A stretch of 64,000 nt of DNA, taken from Amycolatopsis orientalis DSM 40040 = KCTC 9412 (GTDB taxonomy: Bacteria > Actinomycetota > Actinomycetes > Mycobacteriales > Pseudonocardiaceae). Below, piece after piece: positions 54,720 through 62,796 of this stretch. A program made the translations under genes and the position numbers. Every line of letters begins with the position of its first letter. Position 1 is the first letter of the stretch. The stretch lies in the NCBI RefSeq assembly GCF_000478275.1, contig NZ_ASJB01000028.1, positions 355,487 through 419,486 of the forward strand. Direction: 5' to 3'. The notes under the pieces were generated by a model that did no database searches, was not told the origin of the DNA, and saw only the letters and a program-made list of their open reading frames with translations.

Positions 54720-55568
54720 TCAGTCCGCGGGCAGCCAGTCACCGGCGGTGGGATGACGCCGTAGCGCCACGAAGATCGAGTTCTCGTCGGCCGGGCGCAT
54801 CGGATCGAACAGCACTTCGGCGGTTCCGATGGTGGTGTCCCGCGTCCGGCGGGTCACCCATCGCCTGACTCCGGCGAGATCGGTGAACGACACCGTGACG
54901 TCCGCGCCCACGACCCGGGTCCCCGACTCGTCCCCGCCCAGGCGCAGCTTCACGTCGGCGATTTCGGCGGGTACCCGCCGGCCGTGCCTCAGCAGCCGCT
55001 CGCGGATCCGGATCAGCTCGGCGTCCCGCCGCTCGACCCGGATGGCGTACCCCAGGATCAGCGACGTCAGGACGAGCAGGAACGCGGGCACCCACCAGTC
55101 GGCGTAGTACATCAGCCACGCCCAGAACCCCCACTTTTCGTCTTCGTGGAAGACGGGGTCGACCGCGGTGCCGACGGCGAGCGGCGGAAGCCAGTCGCGC
55201 GACGAGACCCAGATGCCGAGCGTGCCGGCCGCGAACACCAGTACCACCGGGAACAGCGGCCCCGAGGGCCGTCCCTGGTAGCGCCGCACGGCGCTCGCCG
55301 CGAAGGTCGCCGCGACGAGACAGGCGACGAAGGCGAAGGTGCCCCACACCATCCCGTACGGCGTTTCAGCGTCACCGCGGTCGTCGAAGACGCTGTCGAT
55401 CGCCGAGGTGCGCAGCAACTCGATCAGCGTGCCGAAGCCGTGTCCGGCGACGAAACCGCAGACCACCGTGACCACCGAGGCCACGATCGCGCCGGCGAGC
55501 ACCCGCCGGTTCCCCCGCCACCGCTCGACGCGGTCGTGCCGGGCCCGCTCCGGATCCACCGTGTTCAT
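54720..55568 (-). CDS. Membrane protein with DUF3592-like domain
   Basis: A 282-residue protein with four membrane segments (VLAGAIVASVVTVVCGFVAGH, TFAFVACLVAATFAASAV, LFPVVLVFAAGTLGIWV, WVPAFLLVLTSLILGYA). The C-terminal beta-domain IADVKLRLGGDESGTRVVGA and RWVTRRTRDTTIGTAEVLFDP fits DUF3592. GGAGGTGA precedes ATG 55568. It and the gene after it resemble the pair at 40.5-41.9 kb. Role unknown. Divergent from the TetR gene. Confidence 0.68.
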   Translation of the reverse strand: MNTVDPERARHDRVERWRGNRRVLAGAIVASVVTVVCGFVAGHGFGTLIELLRTSAIDSVFDDRGDAETPYGMVWGTFAFVACLVAATFAASAVRRYQGRPSGPLFPVVLVFAAGTLGIWVSSRDWLPPLAVGTAVDPVFHEDEKWGFWAWLMYYADWWVPAFLLVLTSLILGYAIRVERRDAELIRIRERLLRHGRRVPAEIADVKLRLGGDESGTRVVGADVTVSFTDLAGVRRWVTRRTRDTTIGTAEVLFDPMRPADENSIFVALRRHPTAGDWLPAD

Positions 55569-55637
55569 ACCGCTCACCTCCCGTCGGACCGTGTTCAGTC
55601 TTCGGCGCACGCCGCGCTACCGAACCCGGGTTCGAAA

Positions 55638-55652
55638 CCTAATTGCATTAGG
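55638..55652. promoter_or_regulatory. Candidate operator of TetR regulator
   Basis: CCTAATTGCATTAGG, inverted arms CCTAAT/ATTAGG around three bases. A TTGCAT-like -35 inside it and TATGGT at 55669-55674 would make a promoter for the TetR gene, so the dyad sits where a repressor blocks it. Confidence 0.55.
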
Positions 55653-55702
55653 CCAGTCCCAAATGGGCTATGGTAGCCTCGGTTCCGACGGAAGGGCTGG
55701 AG

Positions 55703-56275
55703 ATGGCACGGGCGGGACTGACCACGGAGCGCGTGGTCCAGGCGGGAGCGGAGATGGCCGACGAGATCGGCTTCGAGCACGTGACCCCGACAGAGCTGGC
55801 GAAACGGTGCGGCGTCAAGACGGCGAGCCTGTACTCGCACGTGAAGAACGCCCACGAGCTGAAGACCGGGATCGCCCTGCTGGCGTTGACGGAACTCGCC
55901 GACCGCGCCTCGGCGGCGGTGGCGGGCCTCGCCGGCAAGGACGCGCTGATCGCCCTGGCCGACGTCCACCGTGACTACGCCCTCGAACATCCCGGCCGGT
56001 TCACCGCCGCCCGGTTCCGGCTCGCCCCCGAGACGGCCGCCACCAGTGCGGGTGTCCGGCACGCCAGGCTGATGCGGGCGATCCTGCGGGGCTACGACCT
56101 GGCGGAACCGCACCAGACGCACGCGGTGCGGTTACTGGGCAGCGTTTTCAGCGGCTTCGTCGGCTTGGAGTCCGCCGGAGGCTTCAGCCACAGCGACCCT
56201 GCCCCTCGGGAGAGCTGGACCGAGATCCTCGACGCGCTCGACGTACTCCTGCGCGCTTGGCCCCGAAAGAAATGA
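55703..56275 (+). CDS. TetR-family regulator (WHG-type)
   Basis: A 190-residue regulator. HTH VTPTELAKRCGVKTASLYSHVKNAHEL, and a C-terminal domain of the WHG type (VHRDYALEHPGRFTAARF). GGAAGGG seven bases before ATG 55703. The stop overlaps the next ATG (ATGA), so it is co-translated with the SGNH enzyme and probably senses that enzyme's substrate or product. Confidence 0.9.
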   Translation: MARAGLTTERVVQAGAEMADEIGFEHVTPTELAKRCGVKTASLYSHVKNAHELKTGIALLALTELADRASAAVAGLAGKDALIALADVHRDYALEHPGRFTAARFRLAPETAATSAGVRHARLMRAILRGYDLAEPHQTHAVRLLGSVFSGFVGLESAGGFSHSDPAPRESWTEILDALDVLLRAWPRKK

Positions 56276-57423
56276 CCAAGGACATGATCACCACCCCGAT
56301 CACCGCCGCCCTCGTCCGCGGCGCACTCGACCTGGAGCACACCGAACGCGGCCTGCTCCCCCACCGGCTGCCCGCGCACGCCCGGCGGCAGATCCCCGAC
56401 GCCCAGCTGGCCATGGCGGAATCGCAGCCGTCGGGGGTGCGGCTGGTCTTCCGCACCACGGCCACGCTCGTCGAACTGGACGTCTTCGCCACCAAACGGC
56501 GCTATGTCGGCGTTCCGCCCAGGCCCGACGGCGTCTACGAACTCCTCGTCGACGGACGCGTGGCGGAACAGGCCGGCGTGGACGACGGTGACACGCTCAC
56601 CATCGACATGGCCGCCGGCACCGCGGTCCACCGGCCCGGGCCGATGCGGACCGTGCGGTTCCCCGGCCTGCCGTCCGGCGAGAAGGACGTCGAGATCTGG
56701 CTGCCGCACGACGAAACCACGCTGCTGGTGGCCTTGCGCACCGACGCGAACGTCCACAGTGTACGGTCCAGCGGGCGCAGGACCTGGTTGCACCACGGCA
56801 GTTCGATCAGCCACGGCTCCAACGCGGCGAGCCCGACCGGGACCTGGCCCGCGCTGGCCGCGAAGCTGGGCGGCGTGGACCTGATCAACCTCGGTTTCGG
56901 CGGCGGCGCGCTGCTGGACCCGTTCACCGCCCGTGCCCTCCGGGACACGGCCGCGGATCTGATCAGCGTCAAGATCGGTATCAACCTCGTCAATTCCGAC
57001 GCGATGCGGCTGCGCGCGTTCGGCCCCGCCGTGCACGGTTTCCTCGACACCGTCCGGGAAGGGCATCCGGACACCCCGCTGCTGGTCATCTCACCGATCT
57101 ACTGCGCCATCCACGAACACACACCGGGGCCCAGCGTCATGGATCCCCGTGCGCTGAGCGAAGGAACACCCCGCTTCGCGGCCACCGGAGACCCCGCGGA
57201 GACCGCCGCGGGGAAGCTGACGCTCACCACGATCCGCGGCGAACTCGCCCGCATCGTCGAGGAGCGGAGCGCGACCGACCCGAACCTGGCCTACCTCGAC
57301 GGTCTGGACCTCTACGGCGAGGCCGACCACGCGGAACTGCCGCTGCCCGACGACCTCCATCCGGACGCGGCCACGCACCGGCTCATCGCGGAACGCTTCG
57401 CCAAACTCGGTTTCGGCAGCTGA
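56272..57423 (+). CDS. SsfX3-like two-domain SGNH esterase/acyltransferase
   Basis: A 383-residue cytoplasmic enzyme. An N-terminal jelly-roll (about 1-150) is followed by an SGNH domain. The nucleophile Ser is in WLHHGSSISHGSNAASPTGTW (GSS replaces GDS). Then NLGFGGGALLDPF, KIGINLVNSDAM and the D-x-x-H in PDDLHPDA. This architecture and the HGSSISHG motif match SsfX3, the salicyl transferase/esterase of SF2575 biosynthesis, but no biosynthetic genes are near. ATG 56272 overlaps the TetR stop; an ATG at 56284 is less likely. Confidence 0.78.
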   Translation: MTKDMITTPITAALVRGALDLEHTERGLLPHRLPAHARRQIPDAQLAMAESQPSGVRLVFRTTATLVELDVFATKRRYVGVPPRPDGVYELLVDGRVAEQAGVDDGDTLTIDMAAGTAVHRPGPMRTVRFPGLPSGEKDVEIWLPHDETTLLVALRTDANVHSVRSSGRRTWLHHGSSISHGSNAASPTGTWPALAAKLGGVDLINLGFGGGALLDPFTARALRDTAADLISVKIGINLVNSDAMRLRAFGPAVHGFLDTVREGHPDTPLLVISPIYCAIHEHTPGPSVMDPRALSEGTPRFAATGDPAETAAGKLTLTTIRGELARIVEERSATDPNLAYLDGLDLYGEADHAELPLPDDLHPDAATHRLIAERFAKLGFGS

Positions 57424-57426
57424 GGG

Positions 57427-57472
57427 CTCGTGAGTGGTAATGACGGTTCTAACCGTCATTACCACTCACGAG
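57427..57472. repeat. CTCGTGAGTGG-type palindrome, copy 4
   Basis: Perfect 46-base inverted repeat with centre TTCTAA, four bases after the SGNH gene stop. Probably the terminator of that operon. A lone half copy (CTCGTGAGTGG) occurs at 61761-61771. Confidence 0.92.
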
Positions 57473-57494
57473 GTTTAGGTAGCGCGACCGGCAC

Positions 57495-57526
57495 GGTACC
57501 TATTTTTCTTCCTGTCCAACGAAAGT
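57495..57526. promoter_or_regulatory. GGTACCTA plus ACGAAAGT motif upstream of second secreted protease
   Basis: GGTACCTAT (57495-57503) and ACGAAAGTCGG (from 57519), about 150-180 bases before the protease ATG. These are the same two elements, in a different relative orientation, as upstream of the protease at 33.3 kb. Confidence 0.4.
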
Positions 57527-57672
57527 CGGTACCGGGTTCCCGGGCCGGCGGATCACCCTGATCCGCACCGGATCACCGGTGCCGGGCCACCTTGGCCGTG
57601 CCCGGCTACCCACTGTGTCCAGTGCGGCCATCCCTCGCGCTGGATCCTCCCTCGCGAAAGTGAGTTCCCGGT

Positions 57673-58767
57673 ATGCGCCCAACCCCCTCAGCCCGTACCG
57701 CCACCACGCTGGTGGCCGCCGCCGCGGTCATCGGCTTCCTCGCCCCGGCCACGGCCACCGCCACCACCATCGAGGGCTACTCCCCCACCGTGCAGAGTGA
57801 GGCCGTCTCGTCCCTCGCCGCCGAGGCCGGGATCAGCGAAGCCGCCGCCACCCGGTTGCTGCGGACGCAGGCCGCCAGTGTCGAGACACTGCAGAAGGCC
57901 ACGGCCTCCCTCGGTTCCCGCGCCGCCGACGGCTATCTCGACGACAACGCCAGGCCGGTGGTCAACGTGCTCGACCAGGCCGCCGCGGATCAGGTCACGG
58001 CGACCGGCGCGCAGGCCCGTGTGGTCAAGCACTCCAGCGCGGCGCTGGCCGGGGCGCAGAACGCCCTGCAGTCGCTGCCCGCGGTCACCCATACGTCGAT
58101 CGGCCTCGACCCGAAGTCCAACCAGGTCGTGCTCACCGTGTCCGACGCGGCCAAGGGCGCCGAAGCCCTGGTGAAGGCCGCCGAAGCGCTCGGCGACCGG
58201 GTCCGGGTGGAACGGACCTCCGGTGAGATGCACACCGCGATCTACAACGGAGAGGCCATCACCGGCGGCGGAACCCGCTGCTCGGTCGGGTTCAACACCA
58301 ACCGCGGCGGCCAGAACTACATCCTCGACGCCGGTCACTGCACGCGCGCGGTGTCGCAGTGGAACGTCGGGCCGTCGCAGGGCGCGAGCTTCCCGAACAA
58401 CGACTACGGCCTGATCCGCAACACCAGCGGCAGCGGACCCGGCGCGGTCACCCTGTGGAACGGCTCGACCCAGCGGATCGCCTCCGCCGGGACCGCGACC
58501 GTCGGACAGCGGATCAGCAAGAGCGGCAGCACCACCCGCCTCACCTCGGGCTCAGTGCAGCGGCTGAACGTGACGGTGAACTACGCCGAAGGTTCGGTGT
58601 ACCAGCTGATCCAGACCAGTGCGCTGGTCAACCCCGGCGACTCGGGCGGCTGCCTCTTCGCCGGCAGCGTCGGCCTGGGCATCACCTCCGGCAAGGGCAG
58701 CGGGACCTCGTACTTCCAGCCGGTCGGCGAGGCCATGAGCGCCTATGGCGTGACGCTCAACCCGTGA
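57673..58767 (+). CDS. Secreted alpha-lytic/streptogrisin-type serine protease with prodomain
   Basis: A 364-residue exported proenzyme. Signal peptide to about ATA at residue 30, prodomain about 31-195 (helical, with TSIGLDPKSNQVVLTVSD as in streptogrisin propeptides), mature protease from about ITGGGTRCSVGFN. Triad H222 (DAGHC), D244 (NNDYGL) and S324 (NPGDSGGC). This is the MEROPS S1E type, secreted as a folding-dependent precursor. It ends in an 11-base convergent overlap with the LysR gene. Confidence 0.94.
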   Translation: MRPTPSARTATTLVAAAAVIGFLAPATATATTIEGYSPTVQSEAVSSLAAEAGISEAAATRLLRTQAASVETLQKATASLGSRAADGYLDDNARPVVNVLDQAAADQVTATGAQARVVKHSSAALAGAQNALQSLPAVTHTSIGLDPKSNQVVLTVSDAAKGAEALVKAAEALGDRVRVERTSGEMHTAIYNGEAITGGGTRCSVGFNTNRGGQNYILDAGHCTRAVSQWNVGPSQGASFPNNDYGLIRNTSGSGPGAVTLWNGSTQRIASAGTATVGQRISKSGSTTRLTSGSVQRLNVTVNYAEGSVYQLIQTSALVNPGDSGGCLFAGSVGLGITSGKGSGTSYFQPVGEAMSAYGVTLNP

Positions 58768-59689
58768 CACCTCCCGAAGCCGGGCCCTTCTTCGACGGGG
58801 GCCCGGCTTCGGCCTGTGCCCGGAAGTGTTCGACGGTGTGGTCGCGAAACCGTCGCGCGGCGGCGGAAAGGTAGGTGTCCTCCCGCCATGCGACGCTGAG
58901 GACGCGGCGGCACTCGGGGTCGTCGACGTCGAGCCAGACCACCGTCGTACTGACGTCGGCGCGGAGCCCGAGCGAGGGCACGAACGCGATACCGAGGCCC
59001 GCGTCGATGAGCTGGAAGAGTACGGCGGCTTCGTCGCCCTCGCAGACGATCTGGAGTTCCAGACCGGCTTTCGCGAAGAGGTGCTCGGCGAGCGCGCGCT
59101 GCCAGTAACCGGGCCGCGTGGTGAGGAACGGCTCCCCCGCCAGGTCCGCGAGGCCGACCCGGTGGCGCCCGGCGAGCCGGTGGCCGGACGGCACGCACAG
59201 CATCACGGGTTCGTCGAGGAGTACGCGGCTTCGGATGTCGTTGCCGGACAAGGGTTGCGACGTGACGCACAGATCGACGTCGCCGGACCGCAGCTTCTCC
59301 GTCATCCCCGCCGCCGATGCCTGCGACAGCCGCACGTCCACCAGCGGATGGCCGGGGACGAAGGTGCGAACCGGTTCGGTGAGGACCAGCAGGCTTTCGG
59401 CCGCGACGGTGACGGTGCCGCGTTCCCATCCGGCGGCGTCGTCGAGTTCCTGACGAGCGTCTTCGAGTTCGGCCAGTACCCGGTCGACGCGGCGGAGGAA
59501 CGCGGCGCCGTACCGGTTGAGCCGGATCCGGCGGCCGTGCCGGTCGAACAGGGGCACGCCCAGCTCGTTTTCCAGTCGCGCCAGGGTGCGGCTGAGCGAC
59601 GGCTGCGCGACGCGCAGCTTCTCGGCGGCGCGGCCGACGTGTTCGAGCCGGGCGACCGTCTGGAAGTACCGGAGTGCCAGGAGATCCAC
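58757..59689 (-). CDS. LysR-family regulator
   Basis: A 310-residue regulator. HTH YFQTVARLEHVGRAAEKLRVAQPSLSRTLARLE at the N-terminus and an effector domain with VTVAAESLLVLTEPV and CVPSGHRLAGRHRVG. Divergent from the membrane protein/multicopper oxidase operon and likely its regulator. A LysR-box-like dyad lies 17-32 bases upstream of its ATG. Confidence 0.92.
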   Translation of the reverse strand: MDLLALRYFQTVARLEHVGRAAEKLRVAQPSLSRTLARLENELGVPLFDRHGRRIRLNRYGAAFLRRVDRVLAELEDARQELDDAAGWERGTVTVAAESLLVLTEPVRTFVPGHPLVDVRLSQASAAGMTEKLRSGDVDLCVTSQPLSGNDIRSRVLLDEPVMLCVPSGHRLAGRHRVGLADLAGEPFLTTRPGYWQRALAEHLFAKAGLELQIVCEGDEAAVLFQLIDAGLGIAFVPSLGLRADVSTTVVWLDVDDPECRRVLSVAWREDTYLSAAARRFRDHTVEHFRAQAEAGPPSKKGPASGGVTG

Positions 59690-59705
59690 CGCTGATGCCT
59701 CACCT

Positions 59706-59721
59706 GTTATGAACAGATAAC
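59706..59721. promoter_or_regulatory. LysR-box-like dyad
   Basis: GTTATGAACAGATAAC: arms GTTAT/ATAAC around six bases, containing T-n11-A (59707 to 59719), the classical LysR half-site rule. It sits between divergent LysR and membrane protein genes. Confidence 0.6.
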
Positions 59722-59769
59722 GAATCTTGTCTTGGACAGCATAAGGACACGGCTCTTACGTTCGTTCGC

Positions 59770-60177
59770 GTGAGTGAAACCGTGACTACCCGAAGCCGGA
59801 AGGCGAACGGGACGCTGATGGTGAACCGGGCGCTCGTGAGCGTTCACACTGTCGCGATCATCGGCCAGCCGGTGTTCGCCGGTGGCTACCTCGGCGGCGA
59901 CTACGACATGCTCTGGCTGCACCGATGGGGCGCCGACGCGGTGTCCTTCCTGGCGTACGCCCAGATCCTGGCGGCGCTGGCCCTGTGGCTGGTCCGCGGG
60001 CCACGCTGGTTGTTCTGGGTGAGCCTGCTGCTCGCGGCGGGCGAGACCGCGCAGTATTTCGCCGGGCTCGCCGGTGCGCTCGACCTGCACATCCCGCTCG
60101 GCGTCGCCCTCGTCACCGGCATGGCGCTGACGGCGATCGCCGTCTGGCGCCCGCAGACCTGGCGGGCGGCCCGATGA
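59770..60177 (+). CDS. Small membrane protein paired with multicopper oxidase
   Basis: A 135-residue protein with about four membrane segments (VSVHTVAIIGQPVFAGGYLGG, FLAYAQILAALALWLV, WLFWVSLLLAAGETAQYFAG, LGVALVTGMALTAIAV). No known function; a membrane anchor or electron partner for the oxidase is possible. Its stop overlaps the oxidase ATG (ATGA). The GTG at 59770 has no ribosome site. TACGTT at 59757-59762 could be the -10 of a leaderless message. An internal ATG at 59818 is the alternative. Confidence 0.65.
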   Translation: MSETVTTRSRKANGTLMVNRALVSVHTVAIIGQPVFAGGYLGGDYDMLWLHRWGADAVSFLAYAQILAALALWLVRGPRWLFWVSLLLAAGETAQYFAGLAGALDLHIPLGVALVTGMALTAIAVWRPQTWRAAR

Positions 60178-61742
60178 GCCGCCCTCTTCCCAGGAGGAGG
60201 TTCCTCGGGCTCGCGGGCGGAGCCGGCGCCCTCCTCGCCGCGGGGCTGACCGCGCCCCGGCTGCTCGCGCGGGGCGCGCCGGGCACCGGCGAACTGCTGC
60301 GCAGCGGGCTTCCCCTGCCGGAACCGTTCCGGGTGCCGCTCCCGGTCCCGCCGGTCCTGCGTCCAGACAGGACGGACGGCGCGGACCACTACATGATCAC
60401 CCAGCGGACGTCGACGGCCGAGATCCTTCCCGGAGTCCGGACACCGATCTGGGGCTACGACGGGATCTTCCCCGGTCCGACGATCGAATCGCGGCGGGAC
60501 CGGACGACAGTGGTCCGCCACCGCAACGAACTCCCCGTCCCGACCGTGGTCCACCTCCACGGTGGCCATACCCCCGCCGACTCCGACGGCTACCCGACCG
60601 ACCTCGTCCTGCCGGTGTCCGGGTGGGACGCCGGACACGCCGGGCACGGGATGGCCGACGCCCGCGCCCGGATCACGAACGGTGAACGCGACTACGTCTT
60701 CCCGATGCGGCAACGGGCCGCGACGCTGTGGTATCACGACCACCGCATGGACTTCACCGGTCCCGCCGTCTACCGAGGCCTCGCCGGGTTCCATCTGGTG
60801 CGTGACGACGAGGAGGAGGCGCTGGGGCTTCCCTCCGGCGAACGCGAACTGCCGCTGATGATCGCCGATCGCTCCTTCGACGAGCACGGCGCCTTCGCGT
60901 ATCCGTCTCTCGACCGGACCTTGCGCACCACCCCGGGAGTGGAAAGTGCTTACGTGGAAGGCGTTTTCGGTGACGTCATCCTCGTCAACGGCGCGCCGTG
61001 GCCGGTCTGTGAGGTGGCGGCCGTGCGGTACCGGATCCGGGTCCTGAACGCCTCCAACGCCCGCCGCTACGACCTGGCGATGGACCCGCCGCCACCCGGG
61101 GGAGGCGGCTTCGTGCAGATCGGCGGCGACCAAGGCCTCCTCGACGCGCCGCGCGCACACGATCACCTCCCGCTCGGGCCGGCGGAGCGGTACGACCTCG
61201 TCATCGACTTCGGCCGGTATCCGGTGGGTACCGAAGTCACCCTGGTGAACCGGCTCGGCACCGGCCCGACCGCCCAGGTCATGCGGTTCGTCGTCACCCG
61301 CCGCGCGGCGGACGAAAGCCGGGTCCCGGCGAAACTCGGCGAAATCGCGCCGCTCACTCGCGAGCAGGCCACGACCACGCGGGAGTTCTCGTTCCGCGCC
61401 GGAACCGTCCACGGCCGCGCGGGCTGGGTGATCGGCGGCGAACCGTTCTCCCCGGACGTGATGTCGGCGAGCCCGCGCCTCGGTGACGTCGAGATCTGGC
61501 GGTTCGTCGCCGACATCCACCATCCCGTGCATCTGCACCTGGTGGGCTTCCGCATCCTCTCGCGCGGCGGCCGCCCGCCGGGCCCGTTCGACGGCGGCAT
61601 CAAGGACACCGTCGACCTGAACCCCGGCGAAGCGGTCGAGGTCATCGCCCGCTTCGACGGCTACCGCGGCCGCTACGTCTTCCATTGCCACAACGCCGAA
61701 CACGAGGACATGGCGATGATGGCGAACTTCGAGGTGGTCTGA
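60174..61742 (+). CDS. Tat-exported multicopper oxidase
   Basis: A 522-residue CueO/bilirubin-oxidase-type protein. Twin-Arg signal RRRFLGLAGGAG. Copper ligands in HLHGGH, WYHDHRMD, HPVHLHLVGF and FHCHNAEHEDMAMM. The last block contains H-C-H-x3-H-x4-M for the type 1 site. It should couple substrate oxidation (phenols, Cu(I) or bilirubin-like) to O2 reduction outside the cell. LysR gene divergent; small membrane protein in front. Confidence 0.93.
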   Translation: MSRPLPRRRFLGLAGGAGALLAAGLTAPRLLARGAPGTGELLRSGLPLPEPFRVPLPVPPVLRPDRTDGADHYMITQRTSTAEILPGVRTPIWGYDGIFPGPTIESRRDRTTVVRHRNELPVPTVVHLHGGHTPADSDGYPTDLVLPVSGWDAGHAGHGMADARARITNGERDYVFPMRQRAATLWYHDHRMDFTGPAVYRGLAGFHLVRDDEEEALGLPSGERELPLMIADRSFDEHGAFAYPSLDRTLRTTPGVESAYVEGVFGDVILVNGAPWPVCEVAAVRYRIRVLNASNARRYDLAMDPPPPGGGGFVQIGGDQGLLDAPRAHDHLPLGPAERYDLVIDFGRYPVGTEVTLVNRLGTGPTAQVMRFVVTRRAADESRVPAKLGEIAPLTREQATTTREFSFRAGTVHGRAGWVIGGEPFSPDVMSASPRLGDVEIWRFVADIHHPVHLHLVGFRILSRGGRPPGPFDGGIKDTVDLNPGEAVEVIARFDGYRGRYVFHCHNAEHEDMAMMANFEVV

Positions 61743-61783
61743 TGCCGCCGGCCGTATGCCTCGTGAGTGGGCCGGGACGGGCG

Positions 61784-62534
61784 TCAGCGGACAGGGTTGG
61801 TCAGCTCACCGACCCCTTCGATCGCCACGGTGACCTCGTCACCCGGCTTCATCGGCCCGACACCCGCCGGGCTGCCGGTGAGCACGACGTCGCCGGGGCG
61901 CAGGGTGAACCAGCGGGTCACCCACGCGAGGATCGCGGACACACCGAAGATCATCTCCCCGGTGGTGGACCGCTGGGCGGTCCGGTCGTTGATCCGCGTG
62001 GTCATCTCCAGGTCTCCGTTCGCGAGGTCGGTGGTGATCCAGGGCCCGAGCGGCAGGAAGGTGTCGGCGCTCTTGGCCCGTGCCCATTGGCCGTCGGCCC
62101 GCCAGTCGTGCGCGGTGACGCCGTTGGCGCAGGTGTAGCCGAGGATGTGCGCGGCTGCGTCCTCGGCGGTCACGTTCCGCGCGGTCTTGCCGATGACGAC
62201 GGCCAGTTCGCCTTCGTACTCCAGGCGCTCGACCTCGGGCGGATGCCCGATCGGCTGCCCGGGTCCGGTGACGGCGTTCGGGGGCCTTGAGGAAGAGAGC
62301 GGGCCGCTCCGGCCACGGACGGCCCTTCTCCTTCAGCTGGCAGGGATAGTTGCTGCCGACACAGACGATCGTGCGCGGCTCGCAGGGCGCGAGCAGCCGG
62401 ACGCCGCAAAGCGGGCCGACGACCTCGCCGGGGCCGGTGGCCGGATCGTAGGCACGGACGACGTCACCGTCGCGAGTGGACTTGACGCAGCCCGTCCGGG
62501 CGGTTTGCTCGGTGGCGAAACGAATCAGGCGCAT
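61784..62534 (-). pseudogene. Fumarylacetoacetate hydrolase-family gene with a one-base frameshift
   Basis: Start ATG 62534 gives MRLIRFATEQTARTG, then RTIVCVGSNYPCQLKEKG, ending at LFLKAP, after which the frame is wrong. In the next frame the family continues NAVTGPGQPIGHPPEVERLE, YEGELAVVIGKTARNVTAED and then an intact C-terminal half (YTCANGVTAHDWRADGQW, RPGDVVLTGSPAGVG). The cause is one extra C in a run of five (GGGGG at 62280-62284 on the plus strand). EYEGE carries the metal ligands. It may be a true mutation or a homopolymer error in assembly. FAH-family enzymes hydrate or hydrolyse 2-oxo acids. Confidence 0.8.
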
Positions 62535-62552
62535 CCCGATCAGCCCTGTTCC

Positions 62553-62720
62553 AGCGGCGGCGCGATGCAGGGTGTTGCGCCGGGTTTGTCGTAGCGGGTC
62601 CAGGTGCTGGGGCGGGATGAACTCCGGTAGGCCCGTTGACTGCCATGCGGACTCCCAGTCGCGGATGCTCAGGGCTCGTCGTCAGTCTGGGGTGACGAGC
62701 CGTCTGAGCCTCGGGCATCT
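62553..62720 (-). pseudogene. Decayed copy of the 3' end of the DUF222/HNH gene
   Basis: 62553-62658 aligns by eye to 62799-62908 (for example GGGTGTTGCGCCGGGTT and GTAGCGGGTCCAG shared). 62659-62720 aligns to 63055-63115 (GCGGATG..AGGGCTCG against GCGGATGTTCAAGGCTCG; GGGGTGACGA in both). The segment between, which encodes the HNH core, is missing. It is a truncated tandem duplicate with an internal deletion. Confidence 0.75.
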
Positions 62721-62796
62721 GCGGTGTTGTCTGTCTGTGGGCATGGCGAGGGGCCCGTCGCCGGTGTGGCTGGCGCGGGCTCCTCGGGTGCGGGGG

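Noticed and set aside
34283..57472. CRISPR-like reading of the repeated CTCGTGAGTGG elements
   Set aside because: Copies are kilobases apart, palindromic and not spaced by unique spacers; no cas genes are present.
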